Origin: Methylovirgula sp. | GTDB taxonomy: Bacteria > Pseudomonadota > Alphaproteobacteria > Rhizobiales > Beijerinckiaceae | Direction: 5' to 3' | DNA: 16,019 nucleotides | Assembly (NCBI GenBank): GCA_030038595.1 | Contig: JASHSW010000030.1 | Location: 1 to 16,019 of the forward strand | Shown here: piece by piece, positions 1 through 7,813 of the stretch | Position numbering within the stretch: the stretch's first letter is position 1 | Layout of the letters: each line of letters begins with the position of its first letter | The notes under the pieces: generated by a model | What the model saw: the letters and a program-made list of their open reading frames with translations, nothing else | The model's database searches: none | Told to the model about the DNA's origin: nothing | Position numbers and translations under genes: made by a program

Positions 1-270
1 CGCGCTGAGCGCGACGTAGATCGTCATCAGCTTGGTGAGCGAAGCCGGATACCAGGGTTCGTTCGCGTGGTTCTCGTAAAGGACGTTGCCGGTCGCGACG
101 TCGACGACGATTGCCGGGCTCGCTGCGGCATTGGCGATAATACCCAGCGTCGCGACGAGGATTCCGCAAAGCTGCAGCCAAAGGCGGTTCGGGCGCCTGG
201 GGGAACGTTGCGGATAGGAACCGTCCATAGACGCGACCAGCTGGAACCCAAGAACTTGGTTCGACATCAT
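1..270 (-). CDS. Penicillin-binding-protein-type D-alanyl-D-alanine carboxypeptidase, N-terminal part
   Basis: This is the first 90 residues of a gene that continues past the left edge. It should be a periplasmic peptidase S11 (DacA/DacF-like) enzyme that removes the terminal D-Ala from peptidoglycan stem peptides. A hydrophobic segment at about residues 31-47, followed by ANAAA, looks like a Sec signal peptide. The mature start SPAIVVDVATGNVLYENHAN and the catalytic motif in PASLTKLMTIYVALSA (SxxK, Ser77 and Lys80) are typical of the family. The start is uncertain. ATG at 270 (or 267) has only a very close AGGA upstream. ATG at 228 has no clear ribosome site but gives a more normal signal-peptide n-region. 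The KTG and SxN motifs lie outside the window, so the exact subfamily cannot be read. Confidence 0.82.
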   Translation of the reverse strand, partial: MMSNQVLGFQLVASMDGSYPQRSPRRPNRLWLQLCGILVATLGIIANAAASPAIVVDVATGNVLYENHANEPWYPASLTKLMTIYVALSA

Positions 271-400
271 TCCTAGCCCGCAACGCGTCGTCTGCAAAGC
301 GCAACCACGCCGCTTTGCCCTTGCAAAACGCAGCGTGATCTTAGTTCTTTGGAGTTGCGGCAGTTTCATGACGAGCGGTGCGCGACGCCCGCTGCGACAC

Positions 401-697
401 TCATTCGCCCGGCGCCTTGGCCTCGATCGCCAGGGCGTGCACTCCATCGGCAATCTCGGCATGCAACGCCGCATTGACCATGCGGTGCCGATCGATGCGG
501 TTCTTGCCCTTGAACGCTTCGGACACCATCTTCACGGTAAAGTGAGTCTCGCCCGCCTGCGCGGCTTTCCCCAGACCTCGCATCGACGCATGCCCGAGAT
601 GTCTGCGGGAATCGTCGATCACTTCGAGCGAAAGCGGCGCAAACGCGGCGTTGAGTTTTTCGCGAATACGCTGCGCGATGCTGGCCTCGACGCTCAT
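401..697 (-). CDS. bolA: BolA family protein
   Basis: A 98-residue protein of the BolA/IbaG family, whose members act with monothiol glutaredoxins in iron-sulfur cluster handling and stress responses in the cytoplasm. The core is visible: ETHFTVKMVSEAFKGKNRI followed by RHRMVNAALHAEI, with the conserved histidine and the F-x-G-x-x-R segment of the family's helix-turn-helix-like surface. The length is normal for a short BolA. The ATG is preceded by GAGG at a spacing of about 8 nt. The gene diverges from the J-domain gene across 89 nt, so the two may share a control region. The family assignment is secure; whether it is the BolA1 or IbaG type cannot be settled here. Confidence 0.9.
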   Translation of the reverse strand: MSVEASIAQRIREKLNAAFAPLSLEVIDDSRRHLGHASMRGLGKAAQAGETHFTVKMVSEAFKGKNRIDRHRMVNAALHAEIADGVHALAIEAKAPGE

Positions 698-735
698 TCA
701 AGCCCCTCGAGCTGGTCGCACCCGCGGCCGCATTT

Positions 736-765
736 TTGACGGATCGCGTAGCTTGCAGCGACAAT
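736..765 (+). promoter_or_regulatory. Candidate promoter of the J-domain gene
   Basis: TTGACG at 736-741 and GACAAT at 760-765 are separated by 18 nt, which suits a housekeeping sigma factor, and would give a leader of about 15 nt. A second pair, TTGCAG (753-758) and TAATAC (777-782), also spaced 18 nt, would start transcription at or inside the ATG and so give a leaderless message. Both are pattern matches only. Confidence 0.3.
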
Positions 766-786
766 AAAGACCTTCATAATACCCCG

Positions 787-1383
787 ATGGATCTCAATTC
801 ACCGCTCTTCGATCGAATCAGGATCGCCTCGAAACACCGGCAGCAGTTGGGCAGCGCGGCGCTGCGCTGCGACCGGCCTGGCTGCAACGAGCCCGGCACA
901 TTTCGCGCTCCGAAGGGATGGCAATCGGAAGGCGAATATTTCTGCTTCTGCCTCGACCACGTCCGCGCCTACAACGCTTCCTATAATTATTTCAGCGGCA
1001 TGGCACCCGAGGCCGTAGCCCTCTATCAGCGCGATGCGAGCATTGGTCACCGTCCCACCTGGACGATGGGCGGCAACGGCGGTTTTCGATTCCGCAGCGA
1101 CGATCCGTCGCGATTCGTCGATCCCTTAAGGATTTTCGGACGTGGAAGCGGACCAAAGATGGCCGAGGAGCCGAAAATGCCGCGTTGCGGAATCGCCGCA
1201 AAACGGGCCCTCGACCAGCTAGGCCTCGACGAAACAGCGGATTCCTCTGTTATCAGAATGCGTTATAAGGATATGGTGAAACGTCTTCACCCGGACGCCA
1301 ATGGCGGAGACCGATCTCTCGAAGATAAATTGCGGGAAATCATTCACGCCTATAATTACCTGAAGTCCGTCAAACTCGCCTAA
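787..1383 (+). CDS. J-domain (DnaJ-like) protein with N-terminal cysteine motif
   Basis: A 198-residue protein whose last 60 residues form a J domain: a helix ending in [10 protein letters not shown], the invariant HPD at residues 168-170 and a following helix [19 protein letters not shown] domains stimulate the ATPase of a DnaK/Hsp70 partner. The N-terminal part is not DnaJ-like. It holds a cysteine/histidine cluster ([12 protein letters not shown], then [12 protein letters not shown]) that could bind a metal. There is no Gly/Phe linker, no classical zinc finger and no membrane segment. ATG at 787 is preferred over the in-frame TTG at 736, because the extra residues look non-coding and the start matches the divergent promoter region. 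It lies 53 nt upstream of cobS, in the same direction. The client and the exact role are unknown. Confidence 0.85.
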   Translation: MDLNSPLFDRIRIASKHRQQLGSAALRCDRPGCNEPGTFRAPKGWQSEGEYFCFCLDHVRAYNASYNYFSGMAPEAVALYQRDASIGHRPTWTMGGNGGFRFRSDDPSRFVDPLRIFGRGSGPKMAEEPKMPRCGIAAKRALDQLGLDETADSSVIRMRYKDMVKRLHPDANGGDRSLEDKLREIIHAYNYLKSVKLA

Positions 1384-1436
1384 GGACCCTCCGCCGCACG
1401 CCGGCTTCCGCCGGGCGCGGCCGGATTGGAGGATCG

Positions 1437-2441
1437 ATGTCAAACATCTCGCTTGCCGGCGACGGTCAGGCCAACCAGGCCGTTCCCGACATGAAAATTT
1501 CGGTCCGCCAGGTTTTCGGGATCGATGCGGATATGGAAGCGCCGGCCTTCTCGACGCCGGATCTGCATGTACCGGAGACCGATCCGGATTATCTCTTCGA
1601 TCGCGACACGACGCTGGCGATCCTCGCGGGGTTCGCCAAGAACCGCCGCGTGATGGTTACCGGCTATCACGGGACCGGCAAGTCGACGCATATCGAACAG
1701 GTCGCCGCGCGGCTCAACTGGCCTTGCGTGCGAATCAATCTCGACAGCCATGTGTCGCGCGTCGACCTCGTCGGCAAGGATGCGATCGTCATCAAGGACG
1801 GCAAACAGGTGACCGAGTTCCGCGACGGCATTCTGCCTTGGGCGGTGCAGCACAACATCGCGCTCTGTTTCGACGAATATGACGCCGGGCGCCCCGATGT
1901 GATGTTCGTCATTCAACGCGTGCTCGAAGTGCAGGGCCGTTTGACGCTGCTCGATCAGAGCCGGGTGATCACCCCGCATCCTGCCTTTCGGCTGTTTTCG
2001 ACGACCAACACGATCGGGCTCGGCGATACCTCGGGTCTCTACCACGGCACGCAGCAGATCAACCAGGGACAAATGGACCGCTGGTCGATCGTCACCACCT
2101 TGAACTATTTGCCGCATGACAAAGAGGTGGGCATCGTGCTCGCCAAGGTGAAATCCTATCAGGCGACCAAGGACGGCCGCGATCAGGTCGGCAAGATGGT
2201 GCGCGTCGCCGATCTGACCCGCAACGCTTTCATGGCCGGCGACCTTTCGACCGTGATGAGCCCGCGCACCGTGATCACCTGGGCGGAGAATGCCGAGATC
2301 TTCCACGACATCGGCTTCGCCTTCAGGCTGACCTTCCTCAACAAATGCGACGAGCTGGAACGTATGCTCGTCGCCGAATTCTATCAGCGCTGCTTCGGCC
2401 AGGAACTGCCGGAAAGCGCCGTCAACGTCGCCATAAGCTAG
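1437..2441 (+). CDS. cobS: Cobaltochelatase subunit CobS (AAA+ ATPase)
   Basis: A 334-residue AAA+ ATPase. Together with CobT it forms the chaperone-like ring that drives CobN to insert cobalt into hydrogenobyrinate a,c-diamide in aerobic cobalamin synthesis (cytoplasm). Visible motifs are Walker [11 protein letters not shown] (residues 75-84), Walker B LCFDEYDA (Asp146, Glu147), a sensor-1-like STTNT (Asn191) and an arginine in QMDRWS (Arg215). The N-terminal segment [18 protein letters not shown] is characteristic of CobS. A strong ribosome site, GGAGG at 1428-1432, precedes the ATG. Its TAG stop overlaps the GTG start of cobT by one base (TAGTG), implying translational coupling. cobN is not in the window. 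Confidence 0.96.
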   Translation: MSNISLAGDGQANQAVPDMKISVRQVFGIDADMEAPAFSTPDLHVPETDPDYLFDRDTTLAILAGFAKNRRVMVTGYHGTGKSTHIEQVAARLNWPCVRINLDSHVSRVDLVGKDAIVIKDGKQVTEFRDGILPWAVQHNIALCFDEYDAGRPDVMFVIQRVLEVQGRLTLLDQSRVITPHPAFRLFSTTNTIGLGDTSGLYHGTQQINQGQMDRWSIVTTLNYLPHDKEVGIVLAKVKSYQATKDGRDQVGKMVRVADLTRNAFMAGDLSTVMSPRTVITWAENAEIFHDIGFAFRLTFLNKCDELERMLVAEFYQRCFGQELPESAVNVAIS

Positions 2442-4357
2442 TGACCGGTTCGAACCAAAAGCCTGCTTCCAGGGCGGACGCCCCGCAGGAGCCGTTGAAA
2501 CGCGCCGTCGCCGGCTGCATGCGAGCGCTTGCGCACATGCCGCAGCTCGAAGTCGTCTACGCCGCCGAGAAGCCGGGCCTTACCCGCAATGGCGGCGCGA
2601 CCAAAGCGCGCCTGCCGGAGCCGCCCCGCAAGCTCGGCAAGCGCGATGCGGCGGTGCTGCGCGGCCAGGCCGACTCGATGGCATTGCGGCTTGCCTGTCA
2701 TAGCGTCGACGTACATCGGCGTCTGGCGCCGCGTACGCCCGCCGCCCGCGCCGTGTTCGAGGCGGTGGAGCAGGCGCGAGTCGAAGCGATCGGGGCGCGC
2801 CGCATGGAGGGCGTCGCGCAAAATATCGACGCGATGATCGAGCAGCGCTTTCAACACAGCCGTTACGCCGACATTCGTGAACGCGCCGAGGCGCCGCTCG
2901 AACAGGCCATCGCGCTGATCGTACGTGAGCGCTTGACCGGCCAGAAGCCGCCGAAGAACGCCCAGAAACTGGTTGAACTTTGGCGGCCGAGCATCGAGCA
3001 GCGCGCCGGGCGCGATCTCGACAGACTCGCTGCCGCCATCGAAGACCAGCGCGGCTTTGGCCTCTCGGTACGCCGGCTCCTGGCCGCGCTCGACATGGCC
3101 GAGGATCTTGGTTCCGACGAGAACGGCGAGAGCGAGCCGAACGAAGAAGTCGAGGCGGGCGCGGAGGACGGCGAAACGTTCCAGGGCCAACGCGACGAAG
3201 GCGTCGATGCGGAGGAAACGCAGAGCGCCGAGGCGGCCGAAGCGGCGGGCGAAACGACGATCGACGCCAGCGAGGCCGCGGCCGGCGAATTCGAAGCCGA
3301 GGAAGAAGGTGAAGCCGCCGAAGGCGAGCAGCCCGGCGAATCGCGCCGCCTGCCGGGCAAGGCGCGCGCCGAGCCGCGCGGCCCCGACTACCGCGCCTTC
3401 AGCAAGAAGTTCGACGAGATCGTCGCCGCCGAATCGCTTTGCGAGCCGGATGAACTCGACCGGCTGCGCGCCTATCTCGACAAACAGCTGCAGAATCTTT
3501 CCTCGATCGTGGGGCGTCTCGCCAATCGCCTGCAACGCCGGCTGATGGCGCAGCAAAGCCGCTCGTGGGAGTTCGATCTCGAAGAAGGCATGCTCGATCC
3601 GGCGCGGCTCGCGCGCATTATCGTCGATCCGCAGCAGCCGCTCTCCTTCAAGCGCGAGAAGGATACCGACTTCCGCGATACGGTCGTAACGCTGCTGCTC
3701 GACAATTCCGGCTCGATGCGCGGTCGGCCGATTACCGTCGCGGCGACCTGCGCCGACATTCTCGCCCGCACGCTGGAGCGCTGCGGCGTCAAGGTCGAGA
3801 TTCTGGGCTTTACGACGCGCGCCTGGAAGGGTGGTCAATCACGCGAAGCGTGGCTGCAGGCCGGCAAACCGCCGGCACCCGGTCGGCTCAACGATCTGCG
3901 CCACATCATCTATAAGGCGGCCGATGCGCCATGGCGCCGGGCCCGCAAGAATCTCGGCTTGATGATGCGCGAAGGCCTGCTCAAAGAGAACATCGACGGC
4001 GAAGCGCTCGATTGGGCGCACCGCCGCCTGCTTAACCGGCCGGAGCAGCGGCGCATTTTGATGATGATTTCGGACGGTGCTCCGGTCGATGATTCGACGC
4101 TTTCCGTCAATCCCGGCAATTACCTCGAACGCCATCTGCGACATGTGATCGAAGAAATCGAAACGCGATCGCCGATCGAATTGATCGCCATCGGCATCGG
4201 CCACGACGTGACGCGCTACTACCGGCGCGCGGTGACGATCGTCGATGCCGAGGAACTCGGCGGGGCGATGACCGAGAAACTGGCCGAGCTTTTCGACGAG
4301 AAAGCGGAACCGGCCCCGCTGCCCAGGCCAGAGCGCCGGCCCGCGCTGCTACATTGA
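2441..4357 (+). CDS. cobT: Cobaltochelatase subunit CobT (VWA domain)
   Basis: A 638-residue CobT, partner of CobS in the aerobic cobaltochelatase. The N-terminal part (about residues 15-225) is helical and starts with [20 protein letters not shown], as in known CobT. A highly acidic low-complexity linker, rich in Glu/Ala/Gly, spans about residues 225-310. The C-terminal von Willebrand A domain carries the metal-ion-dependent adhesion motif DNSGSM at residues 421-426 and a later [14 protein letters not shown] at 2441 is chosen because it overlaps the cobS stop and keeps the conserved N-terminus; a later in-frame ATG would cut it off. No strong ribosome site is visible, consistent with coupling to cobS. 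Length and domain order are normal. Confidence 0.96.
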   Translation: MTGSNQKPASRADAPQEPLKRAVAGCMRALAHMPQLEVVYAAEKPGLTRNGGATKARLPEPPRKLGKRDAAVLRGQADSMALRLACHSVDVHRRLAPRTPAARAVFEAVEQARVEAIGARRMEGVAQNIDAMIEQRFQHSRYADIRERAEAPLEQAIALIVRERLTGQKPPKNAQKLVELWRPSIEQRAGRDLDRLAAAIEDQRGFGLSVRRLLAALDMAEDLGSDENGESEPNEEVEAGAEDGETFQGQRDEGVDAEETQSAEAAEAAGETTIDASEAAAGEFEAEEEGEAAEGEQPGESRRLPGKARAEPRGPDYRAFSKKFDEIVAAESLCEPDELDRLRAYLDKQLQNLSSIVGRLANRLQRRLMAQQSRSWEFDLEEGMLDPARLARIIVDPQQPLSFKREKDTDFRDTVVTLLLDNSGSMRGRPITVAATCADILARTLERCGVKVEILGFTTRAWKGGQSREAWLQAGKPPAPGRLNDLRHIIYKAADAPWRRARKNLGLMMREGLLKENIDGEALDWAHRRLLNRPEQRRILMMISDGAPVDDSTLSVNPGNYLERHLRHVIEEIETRSPIELIAIGIGHDVTRYYRRAVTIVDAEELGGAMTEKLAELFDEKAEPAPLPRPERRPALLH

Positions 4358-4364
4358 TGTAGCA

Positions 4365-4402
4365 TCCCCTCGCTCCGGGAGCGGAGCGAACGGCGAGAGG
4401 GA
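4365..4402. terminator. Hairpin between convergent cobT and rpmB
   Basis: An inverted repeat fills the 46-nt gap between the two stop codons. The outer arms are TCCCCTCGC and GCGAGAGGGA, pairing with a single bulged A. An inner stem is GCTCCG (4372-4377), loop GGAG, CGGAGC (4382-4387). It is well placed as a bidirectional terminator, but there is no clear T-run on either strand, so rho-independent function is inferred. Confidence 0.55.
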
Positions 4403-4403
4403 A

Positions 4404-4691
4404 TCAGTTCGCCGCCCGCTTCTTCAAGATCTCGCGTTTCAGTGCCAGCGCGCCCGGCGAGAGCTGGTTGTCGCGCGCCTTCAAGAGAAAGGCATCGAGC
4501 CCGCCGCGATGTTCGATCGAGCGCAGCGCGGCGACGGCGACGCGCAAGCGCACGCGCCGATTCAACGCCTCGGAGATCAGTGTCGCCGTCTTAAGATTGG
4601 GCAGGAAGCGCGTGTTCGTCTTGTGGTTCGAGTGGCTGACCACGTGCCCGGTCTGCACGGACTTGCCGGTCAATTCGCAGCGGCGCGTCAT
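4404..4691 (-). CDS. rpmB: Large-subunit ribosomal protein bL28
   Basis: A 95-residue ribosomal protein L28 of the 50S subunit. The N-terminus [20 protein letters not shown] and the following [13 protein letters not shown] are diagnostic, and the longer C-terminal tail ending [11 protein letters not shown] is usual in alphaproteobacteria. The start is the ATG at 4691. The reading frame stays open upstream but that part does not resemble L28. No clear Shine-Dalgarno sequence precedes the ATG. Instead a perfect 8-bp hairpin lies 18 nt upstream in the leader. The gene converges on cobT and diverges from the outer-membrane protein gene. Of the four zinc-ribbon cysteines of some L28 proteins, only one is seen, so this is a zinc-independent form. 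Confidence 0.96.
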   Translation of the reverse strand: MTRRCELTGKSVQTGHVVSHSNHKTNTRFLPNLKTATLISEALNRRVRLRVAVAALRSIEHRGGLDAFLLKARDNQLSPGALALKREILKKRAAN

Positions 4692-4709
4692 GGCTTTCGG
4701 CTCGCGGGG

Positions 4710-4729
4710 GGAAATCGGAGGCGATTTCC
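4710..4729 (-). promoter_or_regulatory. Hairpin in the rpmB leader
   Basis: GGAAATCG (4710-4717) and CGATTTCC (4722-4729) are perfectly complementary around a 4-nt loop. On the rpmB strand the hairpin is followed by a run of C and then the ATG 18 nt downstream. Its position in the 5' leader of a ribosomal protein gene without a clear ribosome site suggests a translational control element. That role is inference only. Confidence 0.4.
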
Positions 4730-4846
4730 TAGGGGAGGCACGCGGCCGCGTCAAGCGCGCCCGCTTTTGCTCCCTTCTCGGCTGCAAGGGATCACAACAG
4801 CAATGAGCCAAGTGCGAATCGGCAAATAGGGGCCGCAAGAATCGTG

Positions 4847-4875
4847 TTCACAGAAGCTGTGTATTGCTGTATATA
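4847..4875 (+). promoter_or_regulatory. Sigma-70-type promoter of the outer-membrane protein gene
   Basis: A -35-like TTCACA (4847-4852) and a -10-like TATATA (4870-4875) are separated by exactly 17 nt. Transcription would begin near 4882, leaving a leader of about 24 nt that contains the G-rich ribosome site just before the ATG at 4906. The local AT content is much higher than in the surrounding DNA. Confidence 0.55.
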
Positions 4876-4905
4876 GGATTGCCAATTGCAGACGCCGGGG
4901 GGCAC

Positions 4906-5886
4906 ATGAAAAGCGACACGGAAAATCGTGGCGGTCGATTGAAAATTCGACGGCTGGGGGTGGCGGCCGGAGCGGTGATCTTGCTCTTGCCTGTTTGCGC
5001 ATACGCTCAGTCGCTCCCGACGCCGCCGCCAAATGGTTATCTATTTTCCGGGGCGCCGTTCGCCTCCTGGCTCGACATGGTTTCGGCCACCCAGGCGGCC
5101 CAACCCAGTTGGATGACGCCGCTCGTCACCGTCACGCCGCGCCTCGAACAAGAGTTTCGGTTCGATTTCTACGACCAGCAAAACGCGACGGGCAGCCAAG
5201 GAAACGGCCAACATATCGTCAATTACGGCGGCCCTGGCGGTGCAAGGGTGGAGTTCATCCCCGCATGGCCTTTGGAAGTCATTTTGGCGACTCCTCCGTA
5301 CGAGACAGCCACCGGCCCGAAAGGGAACGCGCAGGGTTGGGGCGATTGGCCGGCGTTTCTTGTCAAATACCGTTTCCTTGCCGCCAACAAGGAAAACGGC
5401 GATTTCATCTTTACCGGCTTCTTCCAGATGTCAGACCCGCTCGGCACGCCGGGGAAAATTTCAAACAACGTTCTAACCGCGCAGCCGACGCTCGCAGCCG
5501 GCAAAGGCTTTGGCGATTTTGACGTTCAATCGACGGTCAGCGTGCAAATTCCGGTCAGCGCGCTGGCTTCCCCTGGCAATACGCCTCAAGTCAATATGAC
5601 GAACTACGGCGATCCCATACTTTGGAACACCGCCTTCCAGTATCATTTCATGCAGTATTTTTGGCCGGAACTCGAGGTCAATTACGAGTACTGGCCGAAT
5701 GGGGAGCACATCGGCCTCAACCAAGTCATGTTGACGCCGGGAATCATATTCGGGCGCTTCAAGATCGGCCAAGACAGCCCGACCCGGGCGGTCAACCTGA
5801 TCTTCGGCGTCGGTTATCAGGTGGCGGTGACGCAGAATCCGGTCATCCAGAACAATCTCGTCGCCACCGCACGGCTCACTTTCTAG
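4906..5886 (+). CDS. Predicted outer-membrane beta-barrel protein, family not recognised
   Basis: A 326-residue exported protein. A basic n-region, the hydrophobic stretch LGVAAGAVILLLPV and a cleavage site CAYA|Q after residue 34 form a clear signal peptide. The mature part is rich in alternating aromatic/polar strands (RLEQEFRFDFYD, FLVKYRFLAA, DFIFTGFFQM, NTAFQYHFMQYF, ELEVNYEYW). It ends in a strand terminating with Phe (LVATARLTF), the usual C-terminal signal for BAM-dependent insertion. It lacks the typical rhizobial porin signature. I cannot name its substrate; a channel or transport-accessory barrel is likely. ATG at 4906 is chosen over the ATG at 4864 because a GGGGGG ribosome site precedes it and the signal peptide then has normal length. 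It is monocistronic, with its own promoter. Confidence 0.8.
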   Translation: MKSDTENRGGRLKIRRLGVAAGAVILLLPVCAYAQSLPTPPPNGYLFSGAPFASWLDMVSATQAAQPSWMTPLVTVTPRLEQEFRFDFYDQQNATGSQGNGQHIVNYGGPGGARVEFIPAWPLEVILATPPYETATGPKGNAQGWGDWPAFLVKYRFLAANKENGDFIFTGFFQMSDPLGTPGKISNNVLTAQPTLAAGKGFGDFDVQSTVSVQIPVSALASPGNTPQVNMTNYGDPILWNTAFQYHFMQYFWPELEVNYEYWPNGEHIGLNQVMLTPGIIFGRFKIGQDSPTRAVNLIFGVGYQVAVTQNPVIQNNLVATARLTF

Positions 5887-5916
5887 CCACGGCGCGGCCT
5901 CTTCGAGTGCTCTCGG

Positions 5917-5948
5917 GCGCCGGCTGAAGGCAATCGAGACACCGGCGC
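5917..5948. terminator. Possible terminator hairpin downstream of the outer-membrane protein gene
   Basis: GCGCCGG (5917-5923) and CCGGCGC (5942-5948) form a 7-bp perfect stem with an 18-nt loop, in the 111-nt gap between the convergent outer-membrane protein gene and leuD. The loop is long and no adjacent T-run is present, so this is a weak call. Confidence 0.25.
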
Positions 5949-5997
5949 AGTTGCCACCGCCGATGTTTTTCCCACTCCCCCGAAACCGGGCCTGGCG

Positions 5998-6603
5998 TCA
6001 GTGCCACGGTCGCTCGGCTTTGACCTTTGCTTCGAAACGCTCGATCTTCTCGGCCTTTTTCAGGCTGAGGCCGATGTCGTCGAGTCCATTCAAAAGGCAA
6101 TGTTTGCGGAACGGTTCGATGTCGAAACGAACGACGCCCCCGTCCGGGCCGCGGATCTCTTGACGTTCGAGATCGACGGAGATCGTCGCGTTGGCGCCAC
6201 GCCGCGCGTCGTCGAGGAGCTTTTCGAGATCTTGCGGCGAGACAACGATCGGCAGAATACCGTTCTTGAAGCAATTGTTGTAAAAAATGTCGGCGAAGCT
6301 CGTCGAGATCACGCAGCGGATGCCGAAATCGAGCAGCGCCCAAGGCGCGTGTTCGCGCGATGAGCCGCAACCGAAATTATCCTCGGCGACGAGAATCTTG
6401 GCATTGCGATAGGCGGGTTTGTTCAAGACGAAATCGGGATTTTCCGAACCGTCGTCTTTGTAGCGCAGCTCCGCGAAGAGGCCGGTCCCGAGCCCGGTGC
6501 GCTTGATCGTCTTCAGATATTGTTTCGGGATGATCATGTCGGTGTCGACATTGCGGATTTCGAGCGGAGCCGCGACGCCGGTCAACGAGGTAAATTTCTG
6601 CAT
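5998..6603 (-). CDS. leuD: 3-isopropylmalate dehydratase small subunit
   Basis: A 201-residue LeuD, the swivel-domain subunit of isopropylmalate isomerase, which with LeuC converts 2-isopropylmalate to 3-isopropylmalate in leucine synthesis. Diagnostic segments are [16 protein letters not shown] near the N-terminus, the conserved [20 protein letters not shown] and [20 protein letters not shown]. The length is normal (about 200 residues). The start is the ATG at 6603; the frame is open upstream but there it runs through the metallopeptidase gene in another frame. leuC is not adjacent, which is common in alphaproteobacteria. It follows the metallopeptidase gene by 14 nt, so the two are probably co-transcribed. 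Confidence 0.96.
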   Translation of the reverse strand: MQKFTSLTGVAAPLEIRNVDTDMIIPKQYLKTIKRTGLGTGLFAELRYKDDGSENPDFVLNKPAYRNAKILVAEDNFGCGSSREHAPWALLDFGIRCVISTSFADIFYNNCFKNGILPIVVSPQDLEKLLDDARRGANATISVDLERQEIRGPDGGVVRFDIEPFRKHCLLNGLDDIGLSLKKAEKIERFEAKVKAERPWH

Positions 6604-6617
6604 TTGCGTTTCCGGTT

Positions 6618-7028
6618 TTATTCCGCCGCCGCCTCGATCGCCGCCATGTCGGCGTCGGAGAGGCCAAAGTGGTGGCCGATCTCGTGCACCAAGACATGGG
6701 CGACGATGTCGCCGAGCCGCTCCTCGTTTTCGGCCCAATAGTCGAGGATCGGACGGCGGTAGAGCCATATCATATTCGGCAATTGGCCCGTCAAGGGAGT
6801 GGCGCCGCCTTGCGCCAGCCCGCGCCCGGTGAACAGGCCGAGTAAATCGAATTCCGTTTCGCAGCCCATCTCATCGAGGACCTCGTCGGTCGGAAAATCC
6901 GCCACCTGGACGACGAGCCCTTCGCAAAGCTTGCGAAAGCGCGCCGGGAGGCGGGCATACGCCGCCGCCGCGATCGCCTCGAAATCGGCGAGCGAAGGGG
7001 CGGTCGCCGCCGTCCAATCCTCGGGCAT
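6618..7028 (-). CDS. Zincin-like metallopeptidase family protein (DUF1025/Zincin_1 type)
   Basis: A 136-residue protein with the zinc-protease motif [11 protein letters not shown] (His115, Glu116, His119, Asp125), matching the HExxHxxGxxD pattern of the small Zincin_1 (DUF1025) family. The preceding helix [12 protein letters not shown] and the acidic start, with [11 protein letters not shown], also fit. There is no signal peptide, so it should be cytoplasmic. The physiological substrate is not known for this family. The ATG at 7028 is preceded by GGAG at a 6-nt spacing. The gene lies 14 nt upstream of leuD and probably shares its transcript; I know of no functional link to leucine synthesis. 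Confidence 0.85.
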   Translation of the reverse strand: MPEDWTAATAPSLADFEAIAAAAYARLPARFRKLCEGLVVQVADFPTDEVLDEMGCETEFDLLGLFTGRGLAQGGATPLTGQLPNMIWLYRRPILDYWAENEERLGDIVAHVLVHEIGHHFGLSDADMAAIEAAAE

Positions 7029-7120
7029 CGCAAACTCCACTCTTGCGGCAATGCCGCTAACGCTGTTCGTTCCTCTCGCCGGAACCGGGGCGGGCACCAA
7101 AGCAAGATCAGGCGGCCGCG

Positions 7121-7249
7121 ATGACCTGGGATGCAGTGACTTGGATCGTCATTGCCAAAATTGCCCTCTGGTTCATCGCCGGGACGGGGATGATCGCCGT
7201 TTTCGCGATCCTCGTCGGCAAGAGCAAAGACGATGACGACGAGCGCTGA
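7121..7249 (+). CDS. Small single-span membrane protein, 42 residues
   Basis: A short open frame translating as MTWDAVTWIVIAKIALWF, continuing into a hydrophobic stretch and ending GKSKDDDDER. It has one obvious transmembrane helix (about residues 7-32) with a Lys at position 13, and a strongly charged Asp-rich tail, so the C-terminus is likely cytoplasmic. It fills the space between the divergent metallopeptidase gene and the convergent smr gene; its TGA ends at the base immediately before the smr stop codon. The ribosome site is weak (AGG about 8 nt upstream). No similarity is recognised. The composition (clean hydrophobic helix, charged tail, no stop in a GC-rich frame) argues for a real gene, but it is short enough that chance cannot be excluded. 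Confidence 0.6.
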   Translation: MTWDAVTWIVIAKIALWFIAGTGMIAVFAILVGKSKDDDDER

Positions 7250-7813
7250 TCACCGCTTGCGCCGCTCCTGGCGGCGCAGCCGGACGTAAAGCGCGCCGCC
7301 GCCGCCATGCGTGCGCGACGCCTCCTCGAACCCAACGATGAGATGGCGCCACTCCGGCGCATGCAGCCACAGAGGCACGGCGCGACGCAGCACGCCGGTC
7401 TCGATTCCTTCAGCCGAACGCCCTTCCCCTTTGCCGGTGACGACCAGCACGATCTTCGCCCCCTCGCGCTGTGCGCCGCTCAAGAACCCCAGCAGGGCGC
7501 GATGTGCCTCCTGCTGGCGCATCCCATGGAGGTCGATTGCGGCATCGACCGGGATCGCGCCACGCGCCAGCTTTTGCCGGGCACGCCGGTCGAGCGGCGC
7601 CAAGCCGGGCAGCCGGCGCGGCGCGGATGCGGGGTCCGATGTGCCCAGGGACTCCATTGATTTTATGATGTTTTCTGGTCTTTTCGGCGCGCCCTCGCGC
7701 GGCTCTGGCCGGCGGGCATCCCGGCTTGGCGCGACATCGCGCATCGCCGAGAGCCATAGCTCGACTTCCTCCGCCGAAAGGCGCCGCCGCGGAACGTCCT
7801 TTGCCAAACTCAT
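7250..7813 (-). CDS. Smr-domain protein
   Basis: A 187-residue protein with a C-terminal Smr (MutS2-related) domain. The motifs are IDLHGMRQQEAHRAL (DLHG at 94-97), VVTGKG (TGKG at 126-129) and THGGGGALYVRLRR near the end. Stand-alone Smr proteins are nucleases or nucleic-acid-binding proteins; some in other bacteria act on mRNA in ribosome rescue. The first 85 residues are charged and probably disordered. ATG at 7813 overlaps the mltA stop by 4 nt (ATGA), so translation is coupled to mltA. The gene ends base-to-base with the convergent 42-residue frame. The target of this protein is unknown. Confidence 0.9.
   Translation of the reverse strand: MSLAKDVPRRRLSAEEVELWLSAMRDVAPSRDARRPEPREGAPKRPENIIKSMESLGTSDPASAPRRLPGLAPLDRRARQKLARGAIPVDAAIDLHGMRQQEAHRALLGFLSGAQREGAKIVLVVTGKGEGRSAEGIETGVLRRAVPLWLHAPEWRHLIVGFEEASRTHGGGGALYVRLRRQERRKR

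Noticed and set aside
1440..2306. 288-residue open frame antisense to cobS
   Set aside because: It lies fully inside cobS on the opposite strand; CobS has all its catalytic motifs on the plus strand.
3120..3360. Repetitive-looking GAGGCC/GCGGAA sequence in cobT
   Set aside because: It is the acidic Glu/Ala linker of CobT, a normal family feature, not a DNA repeat or insertion.
2438..3838. 466-residue open frame antisense to cobT on the minus strand
   Set aside because: It lies wholly opposite cobT, and its composition mirrors the GC-rich codon pattern of the sense gene. No motif is recognisable, and the sense strand encodes a full CobT.
5975..5998. CCCGG-TTTC-GGGGG-like hairpin just after leuD with a nearby A/T run
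   Set aside because: On the leuD strand the stem is followed by A residues rather than T, and the stem is only 4 bp, so it does not fit a rho-independent terminator.
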